From contig NZ_CP130044.1 of assembly GCF_030505395.1 (NCBI RefSeq), positions 419,001 to 483,000 of the forward strand: a DNA stretch of 64,000 bases. The letters are read 5' to 3'. Shown here piece after piece: positions 43,778 through 53,114 of this stretch. Origin of the DNA: Asticcacaulis sp. ZE23SCel15 (GTDB taxonomy: Bacteria; Pseudomonadota; Alphaproteobacteria; Caulobacterales; Caulobacteraceae). A model generated the notes under the pieces. The model saw only the letters and a program-made list of their open reading frames with translations. It did no database searches and had not been told where the DNA came from. A program made the translations under genes and the position numbers. Every line of letters begins with the position of its first letter. The stretch's first letter is position 1.

Positions 43778-44706
43778 CAGTTAAGCCGATCCCCGACGTT
43801 CAGTCCCGCACCATTCAGAAACGACAGCGCATCCTGCGCGCCCTTACCTTCGCGTTGGACGCGCAACAATTCGATCACGCCGTTGCCGGTGGCGATATTT
43901 AACCCACTGCCGATAAGGGTTCCGGCGGGCTGATCTGTGGTCATGTCCGACCGCCGCGACATCAGAACCTTTAACCGTTGCGGACCCTTGAGGGTTTCCA
44001 GTTCGCACCAGGCACCCGGAAATGGCGACAAACCGCGAATGTGGAAATCAAGGTCACGCGCGGGACGATTCCAGTCTATGCGCGCCTCGGCGGGGGTAAT
44101 CTTGGCGGCATAGGTAACCTCGCCGGATTGTTCGGTCCCCGCCGCCCCGCCCCGTTCAATCGCTGCCAGCGCCACCGGCAACAGGGCAGCCCCCGTGTGC
44201 GCCAGCTTATCATGTAGGGTCTGGGCCGTATCATCGGGGGTGATTTCGACCCGGCCGGACAGGATGATCGGGCCTTCGTCCAGCCCCTCACTCATGCGCA
44301 TGACCTGCACGCCGGTATAGGCATCGCCCGCCATGATCGCTCGCTGGATCGGGGCCGCCCCGCGCCAGCGCGGCAACAATGACGCGTGCAGATTAAAGCA
44401 CCCCAGACGCGGGTGATCCAGCACGGCTTTTTTCAGGATCTGGCCATAGGCGACGACGATGCAGGCATCGATATCCAGCGCCTGAAAGTCAGAGATTGCG
44501 TCCGCTGATTTCATCGATGCGGGGGTGCGGACCTCTATCCCTAAGCTTTCGGCGAAGGCATGAACGGGCGATGGCGATAATTGCTGGCCACGGCCCTTGG
44601 GCTTTGGCGGCTGAGAATAGACGCACACGATCTCATGACCTGACGCCACCAGTTCGGCCAGGGCCTTCACCGCAAACTCAGGCGTTCCAATAAAGGCGAG
44701 TTTCAT
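43777..44706 (-). CDS. fmt: Methionyl-tRNA formyltransferase
   Basis: A 309-residue enzyme that formylates initiator Met-tRNA with 10-formyl-tetrahydrofolate. [20 protein letters not shown] opens a Rossmann-like domain; [24 protein letters not shown] holds the catalytic Asn and His, and [17 protein letters not shown] the Asp loop. The C-terminal domain binds tRNA. It is separated from the upstream def gene by a hairpin terminator, an unusual feature since def-fmt are often one operon. Confidence 0.96.
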   Translation of the reverse strand: MKLAFIGTPEFAVKALAELVASGHEIVCVYSQPPKPKGRGQQLSPSPVHAFAESLGIEVRTPASMKSADAISDFQALDIDACIVVAYGQILKKAVLDHPRLGCFNLHASLLPRWRGAAPIQRAIMAGDAYTGVQVMRMSEGLDEGPIILSGRVEITPDDTAQTLHDKLAHTGAALLPVALAAIERGGAAGTEQSGEVTYAAKITPAEARIDWNRPARDLDFHIRGLSPFPGAWCELETLKGPQRLKVLMSRRSDMTTDQPAGTLIGSGLNIATGNGVIELLRVQREGKGAQDALSFLNGAGLNVGDRLN

Positions 44707-44720
44707 CGTCCATCCTCAAT

Positions 44721-44748
44721 ACAAAAAGCGCACCGTTACGATGCGCTT
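44721..44748 (-). terminator. Probable terminator between def and fmt
   Basis: On the minus strand, stem AAGCGCA/TGCGCTT with a nine-base loop, followed by TTTTTG. It lies 31 bases after the def stop and before the fmt start. Confidence 0.7.
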
Positions 44749-44779
44749 CTTTGGAATATATTGTGCCGCGGATCAAGGC

Positions 44780-45289
44780 TTATGCGGCGCGTTTCAGCTT
44801 CTTGACCTTGGTGATAGCACGGTCGCGCTTAAGCTTCGACAGATGGTCGATAAACAGCACGCCGTTCAGGTGGTCCATCTCATGCTGGATGCAGGTGGCA
44901 TAAAGGCCGGCGGCCTCTTCGATAATCTCTTCGCCTTGATAGTTCAGGTATTTGATCTTGACGCGGGCGGGACGCTCGACCTCATCATAGACTTCCGGCA
45001 CCGACAGGCAGCCCTCATCATAGGGTGCGGTCTCTTCGGAGGCCCAGACAATTTCCGGGTTCACAAAATAGCGCGGCAGCTTTTCTTCGTTTTCCTGAAG
45101 GTCCATGACGATGATGCGGATCGGCTCACCGATCTGGATCGCCGCCAGGCCAATGCCGGGGGCGTCGTACATGGTTTCCAGCATATCATCCATCAGGGTG
45201 CGCAATTCATCCGTCACGCCGCCTTCGACGGGCTTGGATATCTGCTTCAGCAGAGGATTAGGAACGGTTATGATTTCACGTATGGCCAT
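44780..45289 (-). CDS. def: Peptide deformylase
   Basis: A 169-residue metalloenzyme that removes the N-formyl group from nascent proteins. All three motifs are present: [10 protein letters not shown] (GxGLAAxQ), EGCLSVPE with the metal Cys, and QHEMDHLNG with HExxH. ATG 45289 was chosen since [14 protein letters not shown] is the family start; nine extra residues to 45316 are spurious. No strong Shine-Dalgarno is visible. It acts together with the formyltransferase encoded next. Confidence 0.96.
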   Translation of the reverse strand: MAIREIITVPNPLLKQISKPVEGGVTDELRTLMDDMLETMYDAPGIGLAAIQIGEPIRIIVMDLQENEEKLPRYFVNPEIVWASEETAPYDEGCLSVPEVYDEVERPARVKIKYLNYQGEEIIEEAAGLYATCIQHEMDHLNGVLFIDHLSKLKRDRAITKVKKLKRAA

Positions 45290-45331
45290 GACATAAAAAT
45301 AATGATCGCGCCGCATAACGTCAAGCGGCGA

Positions 45332-46588
45332 TCATTCCACCGATGACGATTCCAGTTTATTCAATAGCTTAGTCTGGACCTCAAGCTGATTTAACTCTGG
45401 CAAGGTCTTGCCTTCGTGGTCAACGCTTAAGTCTTCAAACCGGCGCGCCTGGGTCAGCACCTTGGTCTCTAGCGAGCCCACGAACTGATTATATTTGCCA
45501 ACAGCGGTATTCAGTGACTTGCCCAGATCAGCGACATGCCCGCCCATGACCGACAGGCGCGCATAAAGCTCACGGCCTAGTTCAGCCACTGACTGCGCAT
45601 TTTTCATTTGATCCTCAACCCGCCAGCCATAGGCCACCGCCTTACAGAGCGCAAACAGGGTCGTGGGCGTGACGATAATCACTTTGCGGTCCATCGCCTC
45701 ATTCATCAGGTTCGGCAGCCGCTCCAGCGCCGAGGCCAGAAACCCATCACCGGGGATGAACATGGCGACAAAATCCGGTGAGGCATCCTTAAACTGGTCC
45801 CAATAGGCCTTTTGCGACAGGTCACGCACATGGGTTTGCAGGGCGCGGGCATGGCGCATCAGGTGCATTTCACGGGCCTCATCATCGACCGCTTCCATCG
45901 CCTCAAGAAACGCCGTCAGATTGACCTTGGCATCGATGACAAACACCCCGCCGGGCAGTTTCACGGTCACATCGGGACGCCTGCGTCCTTCCTCGGTATC
46001 GAGGTTATGCTGTTCGGTAAAATCAAAGCGCGTTAGACCCGCCGCCTGCAAGACATTGCGCAGGGTCTCCTCACCCCACCGGCCCTGAACGCCCGCGCCG
46101 CGCCGCAGGGCATTGGCCAGTTTGGCTGTCACATCGCGCGTGGCGGTCGAGGCGGTCATCAAATGCTCGATCTGTTGTTTCAGGCCGCCGGTATCCTTAT
46201 GGCGGTTTTCTTCCATTGCCTTGACCTGCGCCTCAAAGCGCGTGAGCGTTTCCGACACCGGTTTCAGACTGGAATCCATGCGCTCCAGTGCCAGTTTTTC
46301 ACGCGCCACAAACGATTCTTCGGCACGTTTCAGCAACCCATCCGCCGTCTGCTCCATCGCCTGAAACGACGCCGCTTTGAAGTGCTCGCTCATGGCCGCC
46401 TTGGCGTCCTCAAGATTACGCGCCCGCTCCTTAACCTGCGCCAGTTCGCCAATTGCTGACAACAAACTGTCGTTCAGGTCTTCGTTTTTAGCGCGCAAAC
46501 GCCGGTTGTCAGCCACACTGACATACCATCCGCCCGCAAAGGCCAGCGCGACCACGATAAGGATAATGGGCAAAATAATTTCGTTCAT
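45332..46588 (-). CDS. rmuC: DNA recombination protein RmuC
   Basis: A 418-residue protein with an N-terminal membrane helix (IILPIILIVVALAFAGGWYV), a long coiled coil (about 30-130) and the RmuC domain. RRGAGVQGRWGEETLRNVLQAAGL is diagnostic, and RRRPDVTVKLPGGVFVIDAKVNL has the D...DxK pattern of PD-(D/E)XK nucleases. RmuC limits inversions at short inverted repeats (family knowledge), interesting in a genome rich in palindromic repeats. It lies 42 bases upstream of def on the same strand. Confidence 0.95.
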   Translation of the reverse strand: MNEIILPIILIVVALAFAGGWYVSVADNRRLRAKNEDLNDSLLSAIGELAQVKERARNLEDAKAAMSEHFKAASFQAMEQTADGLLKRAEESFVAREKLALERMDSSLKPVSETLTRFEAQVKAMEENRHKDTGGLKQQIEHLMTASTATRDVTAKLANALRRGAGVQGRWGEETLRNVLQAAGLTRFDFTEQHNLDTEEGRRRPDVTVKLPGGVFVIDAKVNLTAFLEAMEAVDDEAREMHLMRHARALQTHVRDLSQKAYWDQFKDASPDFVAMFIPGDGFLASALERLPNLMNEAMDRKVIIVTPTTLFALCKAVAYGWRVEDQMKNAQSVAELGRELYARLSVMGGHVADLGKSLNTAVGKYNQFVGSLETKVLTQARRFEDLSVDHEGKTLPELNQLEVQTKLLNKLESSSVE

Positions 46589-46662
46589 GATACGTTCTTA
46601 TTTGATTTTTCCTGATATTGCAAGCATGGTTAAACGGATTCTGAGTATGGGGCGAATGACAG

Positions 46663-47235
46663 ATGCATACGGCTGAATTTTTAAAAAAGGTCTTTAGCGG
46701 ACGCACGCCGTGGACTTACTTTTACGTCTTTCTGATCCCGTTTGTGAACTGGTCGTTCGCCCATGTACCGTCGATCCCGATGCCAGATGGCGGGGCCTGG
46801 CCACCGCTGGCGATTGTCACCGGCTTTATTCTGGTGGCGCGCGATTTCGCCCAGCGCGAGGTCGGCCACCATATTTTCGTGGCGGTATTTATCGGCATGG
46901 CGGTGTCGTTTCTGATGGCCCCGCCCGCCATTGCCTTTGCGTCCGCTGCCGCATTTTTGGTCTCGGAAGTGGTTGACTGGGCGATCTATACGTTCAGCAA
47001 ACGGCCTTTGTCCGAGCGGGTTTTGATATCGTCGGTCGTCGCAGCCCCGCTTGATACCACCCTGTTCTGGGGGCTGGCGTCCTTGAGTGCCGAGGCGTCG
47101 GGCACATTTACGCCACTGACGCTTGTGACCGCCGCCGCATCCAAATTGGTCGGGGCCTATGTGGTCTATCTTCTGCTGAAACAGCGCGAAAAAAAAGCGG
47201 CAATTACGCAGGAAAAACTACCAGATTTGTTTTAA
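46663..47235 (+). CDS. VUT family transporter (YhhQ/queuosine-precursor type)
   Basis: A 190-residue protein with about 5-6 hydrophobic segments. LAIVTGFILVARDFAQREVGH and FASAAAFLVSEVVDWAIYTFSKRPL, with the SEVVDxxIY motif, match the VUT/YhhQ family, whose studied members import preQ0/preQ1 or related bases. The C-terminus is short and charged. A role in queuosine salvage is inferred from family only. It converges with the small metallopeptidase gene, overlapping it by four bases. Confidence 0.75.
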   Translation: MHTAEFLKKVFSGRTPWTYFYVFLIPFVNWSFAHVPSIPMPDGGAWPPLAIVTGFILVARDFAQREVGHHIFVAVFIGMAVSFLMAPPAIAFASAAAFLVSEVVDWAIYTFSKRPLSERVLISSVVAAPLDTTLFWGLASLSAEASGTFTPLTLVTAAASKLVGAYVVYLLLKQREKKAAITQEKLPDLF

Positions 47236-47624
47236 CTTTTTAGCGTCGCCTCAAGCCATTCCATATCGTCATCGGACAAGCCGAAATGGTGACCGGCTTC
47301 GTGGATCAGGACATGACTGACAAGGTGATTGAGGTCCACGCCGGTCTCGATCCATTCCTCTAAGATCGGACGGCGGAATAGGTGGATCATGGCGGGCAGA
47401 TCGCCGGTCATGGCCTCAGTCTCGGCCGGGCGGCCACTATAGAGGCCGGTCAATTCAAACGGATCGTCAATGCCCATATCGGCCAGCAAATCATCAGGCG
47501 CAAAATCCTCAACGATCAGGATAACGTCTTTGAGATAGCCCGCAAACGGTTCGGGCAGCTTATCCAAAGCTGCCCGCGCCATAAGTTCGATATCATCAAG
47601 TGAAGGCGCGGAACCAAACTTCAT
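47232..47624 (-). CDS. Metallopeptidase family protein (minimal zincin, DUF1025-like)
   Basis: A 130-residue protein with the conserved end HVLIHEAGHHFGLSDDDMEWLE (about 106-127), a HExxHHxGxxDxD zinc-binding motif, and an upstream block VEDFAPDDLLADMGIDDPFELTGLYSG typical of this small family. The domain is common next to housekeeping genes in alphaproteobacteria; the substrate is unknown. It is cytoplasmic. Confidence 0.85.
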   Translation of the reverse strand: MKFGSAPSLDDIELMARAALDKLPEPFAGYLKDVILIVEDFAPDDLLADMGIDDPFELTGLYSGRPAETEAMTGDLPAMIHLFRRPILEEWIETGVDLNHLVSHVLIHEAGHHFGLSDDDMEWLEATLKS

Positions 47625-47640
47625 CTTTTAACTCCGCGCT

Positions 47641-47746
47641 GAAAATCGTGAGATTTGAGTTCGAGTACTAGGCGTCTAGCGCCGCAGGTACACCTCGTAC
47701 CTGCAAGCGACGACAACGACGTAATCGGCCAAAGACCGCGATTTTC
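47641..47746. repeat. 106-base element with terminal inverted repeats
   Basis: GAAAATCG at the left end and CGATTTTC at the right end enclose a central perfect stem-loop (GCAGGTAC-ACCTC-GTACCTGC, 47684-47704). It exactly fills the gap between the metallopeptidase start and the fabI stop. It contains no coding frame. Confidence 0.6.
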
Positions 47747-48559
47747 CTAAGAAATGTCTTCCGGGAGCCCCACCGCATGAAAGCCCGCATCGACGTGGAT
47801 GACTTCGCCGGTCGTCGAGAAACCAAGGTCAGACGCCAGCCACAGCGCCGCCCCGGCGACCCCTTCCATCGAGGTTTCTTCCTTCATCAGGGAGAACTGA
47901 CCCGATTTGGCGTGCAGGCCGCGACCACCGGAAATACCGGCCAACGACAGGGTACGCATGGCCCCTGCCGAAATGGCGTTGGCGCGGATGCCCTTGGGGC
48001 CCAGGTCGCGGGCGATGTAACGGGTCGAGGCCTCTAACGCCGCCTTAGCCACGCCCATGGTGTTGTAGTTAGGTATGACGCGCTCGGAGCCCAGATAGGT
48101 CAGGGTCACCAGCGAGCCGCCGTTGGGCATAAGCTCTGCGGCACGGCGCGATACGTCCACGAACGAAAAGGCCGAGACGTTCAGCGCCAGCAGGAAGCCT
48201 TCGCGGGTGGTGTTTTCAACGAAGGAACCTTGCAGTTCGTTCTTGTTGGCAAAGGCGACCGAATGGATGACGAAATCGATTTCGCCGTAGATGTCTTTCA
48301 GCTTGGCAAAGGTCGCATCCATTGAGGCGTCGTTGGTGACGTCGCATTCGATCAGGTGCTTGACGCCGATCGACGCGGCCAGCGGTTCAACACGGCGCAG
48401 CAGGCTGTCGCCCATGTAGGAGAACGCCATGTCGGCGCCTTGCGCCGCCAGTTGCGAAGCAATGCCCCAGGCGATGGACTTGTCATTGGCCACGCCCATG
48501 ACCAAGCCCTTTTTGCCCTTCATCAGGTCGCCCTTGGGGAATTTCCATTCGTCAGACAT
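47747..48559 (-). CDS. fabI: Enoyl-[acyl-carrier-protein] reductase (NADH)
   Basis: A 270-residue short-chain dehydrogenase-like enzyme completing each round of fatty-acid elongation. GKKGLVMGVANDKSIAWGIA binds the dinucleotide; PNYNTMGVAKAALE gives the Y-x6-K catalytic pair of FabI. RANAISAGAMRTLSLAGISGGRGLH contains the substrate loop, though the usual P in SAGPI/AGPMRT is Ala here. It lies near fabB and fabA on the same strand with a small membrane gene between. Confidence 0.95.
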   Translation of the reverse strand: MSDEWKFPKGDLMKGKKGLVMGVANDKSIAWGIASQLAAQGADMAFSYMGDSLLRRVEPLAASIGVKHLIECDVTNDASMDATFAKLKDIYGEIDFVIHSVAFANKNELQGSFVENTTREGFLLALNVSAFSFVDVSRRAAELMPNGGSLVTLTYLGSERVIPNYNTMGVAKAALEASTRYIARDLGPKGIRANAISAGAMRTLSLAGISGGRGLHAKSGQFSLMKEETSMEGVAGAALWLASDLGFSTTGEVIHVDAGFHAVGLPEDIS

Positions 48560-48628
48560 GATTGGCTCCTTGCTATGACTTTTTGGCCGTTAAGAGCAAA
48601 TAACCACTGCAAAAGCAAGACCTCGCTG

Positions 48629-49066
48629 TCAAACAGCCGTAGCAAGTCTCGGTTTTCGCTCCGGCCACATCGCTAATAACAGCACAAGACACATACCATA
48701 CACCCTCATAAGTTCCATCGCCTCAAAGCTTCCCGGAGGCATATCCCATGTTTGCGGAGCGATATCGCTAAACAGCCACCAGCTACAATACCGAATCAGA
48801 ACACCAAACCCCATCGGCAAAACCAACCAAGGGCTCCAGCCAAGAGCGCGCGATCGTAAAGCGGCAACCGCCATCAGGGGAAATACCAGAGCGTAATAGA
48901 GAATGTTCACGCCCGTGAAAACCCAGCCGTCATTGGTCGAATTGATCACTAGACCTATGAGCGCATTTCTGATCTCGATACCTACTATAGTATAGAGAAT
49001 TACCGCCAAAGGCAGCGCCAGCAGGACGTATCGCAAGCGCGATAAATAGCCTAGTTTTGATTTCAT
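48629..49066 (-). CDS. Small hypothetical integral membrane protein
   Basis: A 145-residue protein with four predicted membrane segments (about 13-33, 47-63, 78-95 and 115-137) and a basic N-terminus (MKSKLGYLSRLRY). I recognise no family. Its ribosome site GGGGAGGG is the arm of a palindromic repeat (49065-49099), four bases before the ATG. It sits in the fab cluster with 57-69 base gaps on both sides, but nothing links it to lipid synthesis. Confidence 0.6.
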   Translation of the reverse strand: MKSKLGYLSRLRYVLLALPLAVILYTIVGIEIRNALIGLVINSTNDGWVFTGVNILYYALVFPLMAVAALRSRALGWSPWLVLPMGFGVLIRYCSWWLFSDIAPQTWDMPPGSFEAMELMRVYGMCLVLLLAMWPERKPRLATAV

Positions 49067-49099
49067 TGTACCCTCCCCTGTCTCAGGAGAGGGTACAAT
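49065..49099. repeat. Palindromic repeat ATTGTACCCTC...GAGGGTACAAT
   Basis: Perfect 11-base arms enclose CCCTGTCTCAGGA; the inner part is of the CTCCCC/GGGGAG family. The left end overlaps the start codon of the membrane-protein gene and supplies its Shine-Dalgarno. Confidence 0.7.
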
Positions 49100-49123
49100 C
49101 GGAATGACCGTTTGGCAAAGCCT

Positions 49124-50347
<1,224 letters not shown>

Positions 50348-50404
50348 ATTCAATTATCCTCGCTGATCCTAAATCAATGCTCAGTTTGAGGGTTAATAAG
50401 CAAA

Positions 50405-50923
50405 TTATACCAGATCTTTGGCGTCAAACAGACCGACCCGCAGGCCCGACGCGCTGTAGATCAGTTTGTCGTCGGCATAGACCGAGCCGTCGCCAATACC
50501 CATGATCAGCTTACCCGCCATGACGCGCTTCATATCGATCTTATAGGTCACTTTTTTGATGGCTGGCGTCACCTGTCCGGTAAATTTCACGTCGCCTACG
50601 CCCAGTGCGCGGCCACGGCCCGGATGGCCCGACCAGCCAAGGAAGAAGCCGACCAGTTGCCACATGGCATCAAGGCCCAGACAGCCTGGCATGACCGGAT
50701 CGCCGATAAAGTGACAAGCAAAGAACCATTGTTCCGGCGTGATATCGAGTTCTGCCTCGATATAACCCTTATTGAACGCGCCGCCGTCCTTGGTGATCAG
50801 GGTGATGCGATCCATCATCAGCATCGGCGGCGCCGGAAGCTGCGCATTGCCTGGGCCGTACATTTCACCTCGCCCACAGGCCAGCAAAGCTTCATAATCA
50901 AACGACGAAGGACGATCGGACAT
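50405..50923 (-). CDS. fabA: 3-hydroxydecanoyl-[acyl-carrier-protein] dehydratase/isomerase
   Basis: A 172-residue hot-dog-fold enzyme that dehydrates 3-hydroxydecanoyl-ACP and isomerises the double bond. The catalytic His is in [23 protein letters not shown] (about residue 71) and the Asp (about 85) is in the same block. ATG 50923 ([17 protein letters not shown]) matches the family start; the longer frame to 51037 is spurious. It heads the fabA-fabB operon. The 251-base gap upstream contains two repeat structures but no gene. Confidence 0.96.
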   Translation of the reverse strand: MSDRPSSFDYEALLACGRGEMYGPGNAQLPAPPMLMMDRITLITKDGGAFNKGYIEAELDITPEQWFFACHFIGDPVMPGCLGLDAMWQLVGFFLGWSGHPGRGRALGVGDVKFTGQVTPAIKKVTYKIDMKRVMAGKLIMGIGDGSVYADDKLIYSASGLRVGLFDAKDLV

Positions 50924-51068
50924 ACGGCAATAAGACTCCGGGGGCGGCACCGCACCTGCATCACAGGTTGAGGGCGAACCGCTCAGGTTTGTAAGAACAC
51001 GAAATGATGCGTTACACGACCGCGCGCGTCGTCTCAACCCTTTTTAGTAAGTGGCAACTTACAATTCC

Positions 51069-51127
51069 CGCTCAGGCCGCCACCAGCGGCGCGGCCAAGG
51101 GGGCGGATGCCCCCGCCCGGCGAGGGA
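51069..51127. repeat. About 58-base dispersed repeat, copy 1 (inverted)
   Basis: CGCTCAGGCCGCCACCAGCG to CCCGGCGAGGGA: reverse complement of the sequence at 55042-55099, differing in the central loop. It lies upstream of fabA. Confidence 0.7.
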
Positions 51128-51141
51128 CTAAAGTAAAGCTG

Positions 51142-51175
51142 GATCACTATGGTTTTGTTTAAAATCATAGTGATC
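51142..51175. other. Stem-loop after the SH3 gene
   Basis: Perfect ten-base arms GATCACTATG and CATAGTGATC around an AT-rich loop whose TTTT/AAAA can extend the stem. It begins at the stop codon of the SH3 gene (read on the minus strand). It may act as a terminator, but the T-run is weak. Confidence 0.5.
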
Positions 51176-51741
51176 TAGCGGGTGGAAAAGGGATCGGGCC
51201 GCTTACAGACGGGTGTGGTCTGGGTTCCCCACAGACTGTCCTGGGGCACCCAACCGCGCTCAGAGCCGACCGAAATCTTGCACCAGCCGTCCTTGCATTT
51301 ATCCAGCGACGCCAGAGCGCGCGGCCGGATAATCGCCTTGGTACGGGACTCTGGCTTCGGTGAGGCCTTGAGTTCCAGCTTATGGCCCTCCGGCGTCAGG
51401 GCATTGGTCTTACCCGACAACAGATTGGCCGCCACCCAGCCGGTATTGCCGTCCGGATCGCAGATCAGCCGCCATTCGCGGGTCTCGGATATAATCTGCA
51501 CCGGCAGGCCTTTGACGCGGTAAGCCCACAGGATTTTATGATCTTTGGACGGCCCGGCGCGGGTATAGATTTTATTGGATCGCATAATGCCCCAGCGCGG
51601 CACCGGATTGCCCGACGGCGTATCAGTTGTGACAGCGCTATCATCGGACAGAGCCGCACCGCCGGATACGCTCGCCAGCATAAAAATCGCCGCCACAGCC
51701 AACATCCGGTTGATTTTCTTGCGAAATAGCAGGTTTTGCAC
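51175..51741 (-). CDS. Secreted bacterial SH3-domain protein
   Basis: A 188-residue exported protein. A signal peptide (KKINRMLAVAAIFMLASVSGGAALS) is followed by two SH3-like segments: IYTRAGPSKDHKILWAYRVKGLPVQII (about 58-85) with WRLICDPDGNTGWVAANLLSG, and IRPRALASLDKCKDGWCKISVGSERGWVPQDSLWG near the C-terminus. Such domains bind peptidoglycan or ligands in the periplasm. The start is GTG 51741; an internal ATG at residue 13 is possible. Its divergence from a 2-hydroxyacid dehydrogenase gene is common in alphaproteobacteria (recollection). Confidence 0.85.
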   Translation of the reverse strand: MQNLLFRKKINRMLAVAAIFMLASVSGGAALSDDSAVTTDTPSGNPVPRWGIMRSNKIYTRAGPSKDHKILWAYRVKGLPVQIISETREWRLICDPDGNTGWVAANLLSGKTNALTPEGHKLELKASPKPESRTKAIIRPRALASLDKCKDGWCKISVGSERGWVPQDSLWGTQTTPVCKRPDPFSTR

Positions 51742-51932
51742 GCTTAAGTCTCGACGGGCGGGGTAAGATTGATTAAGGACTGTAGCAGAAGTTTACGCAA
51801 CGATGGGTCATTGGGACTTCGGTCAGATTTAACGGCCGCAGGTTCAGATTTGGTTAACATAATCATAATAACCCGCCACCGGATGACTTCGGCCATTGCT
51901 TGCGACTACCACCGGAGCCACAAGACCTCATC

Positions 51933-52919
51933 ATGAGCGCCAAAAAGCTTAAAGTCTTCGTCACCGTCAAACTGCCCGACAGTGTGGAAACGCGCCTGCG
52001 CGAACTGTTCGACACGACCCTGTGCCCGGACAAGCGCCCCATGCCGCGCGAAAAGCTGCTGGAGGCGGCACAATCCGCCGAAGTGATCATCTCCTCCATC
52101 AATGATCAGATCGATGCCGATTTTTTTACCGCCGCCGGTGAGCCGCTCAAGATGGTCGCCAATTTCGGCGTCGGCTATGACCATATCGATATCCAGAGCG
52201 CCGCCGACAAAGGCATCATCATCACCAACACCCCCGGCGTGCTGACCGAAGACACCGCCGAAATGACCATGGGCTTGATACTCGCCGTGGCGCGCCGCTT
52301 CGTCGAAGGCGCCGAAACGGTTCAGCGCGGTGAGTTTTCCGAATGGTCACCGACCTTTATGATGGGTCGGCGCATCTATGGCAAACGGCTGGGCATTATC
52401 GGCATGGGCCGCATTGGTCAGGCTCTGGCTCGCCGTGCCAAGGCCTTTGGCATGAGCGTCCATTACCACAACCGCAAACCGGTCAGCGCCCGCATAGCCG
52501 AAGAGATCGGGGCGACCTACTGGGACAATCTCGACGACATGCTGCCGCGCATGGATGTGGTCTCGGTCAATTGCCCGCGCACGCCGGAGACGTTTCATCT
52601 GTTGAACGCCGAACGGTTGGGGCTGTTGTCGCCCAACGCCATCATCGTCAACACGGCGCGCGGAGAGATTATCGATGAGACGGCGCTGGCCCATCTGCTG
52701 CGCGAACATAAGATCGCGGGCGTAGGCCTTGATGTCTATGAGCGCCTGCCGGGGATTAACCCAGAACTGTTCGGGTTACCCAATGCGGTGCTGCTGCCGC
52801 ACATGGCGTCATCGACCATCGAAGCCCGTCAGGACATGGGCGACCGGGTGATCCTGAACATCAAGACCCTTCAGGATGGCCACCGCCCGCCCGACCGCGT
52901 TATTCCGGCGATGATATAG
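51933..52919 (+). CDS. D-isomer 2-hydroxyacid dehydrogenase (glyoxylate/hydroxypyruvate reductase type)
   Basis: A 328-residue NAD(P)-dependent enzyme. Catalytic residues: Arg in NTARGEIIDE (about 236), Glu in VGLDVYE (about 265) and His in LLPHMASST (about 283). The Rossmann motif is GIIGMGRIGQALARRAKAFG (about 151-170). It probably reduces glyoxylate or hydroxypyruvate to glycolate or D-glycerate. ATG 51933 (MSAKKLKVFVTVKLP) was chosen over 51900. The 191 bases upstream, divergent to the SH3 gene, show no recognised site. Confidence 0.92.
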   Translation: MSAKKLKVFVTVKLPDSVETRLRELFDTTLCPDKRPMPREKLLEAAQSAEVIISSINDQIDADFFTAAGEPLKMVANFGVGYDHIDIQSAADKGIIITNTPGVLTEDTAEMTMGLILAVARRFVEGAETVQRGEFSEWSPTFMMGRRIYGKRLGIIGMGRIGQALARRAKAFGMSVHYHNRKPVSARIAEEIGATYWDNLDDMLPRMDVVSVNCPRTPETFHLLNAERLGLLSPNAIIVNTARGEIIDETALAHLLREHKIAGVGLDVYERLPGINPELFGLPNAVLLPHMASSTIEARQDMGDRVILNIKTLQDGHRPPDRVIPAMI

Positions 52920-52928
52920 GGCCTCGGA

Positions 52929-52962
52929 GAAAAGTCCTTCGCTTACGCTCAGTGTACTTTTC
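52929..52962. repeat. CAAAGT...ACTTTG stem-loop repeat, copy 2
   Basis: GAAAAGT and ACTTTTC arms around CCTTCGCTTACGCTCAGTGT. Inverted relative to the copy at 40425-40460 and likewise next to a CTCC-family element. Confidence 0.5.
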
Positions 52963-52990
52963 ACCGCAAGTTTAAAAGAGCCTAAATTTA

Positions 52991-53112
52991 TACTCCCCCG
53001 GCGTGCCGGGGGAGGTGGCGCGGCGCTTTAGCGACGTGACGGAGGGGGGCAACGAGCCACCCCCAACGATGGGGTTAACGGTCGCAAGTTTACCCCCTCT
53101 TGGAGGGGGAGT
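52991..53112. repeat. CTCC/GACGGAGG repeat after the PfkB kinase
   Basis: One full unit, CTCCCCCGGCGTGCCGGGGGAG-like stem plus GTGACGGAGGGG (52993-53049), then an inverted stem-loop CCCCCTCTTGGAGGGGG (53092-53110) that meets the kinase stop codon as TAAGAACTCCCC on the minus strand. Confidence 0.7.
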
Positions 53113-53114
53113 TC

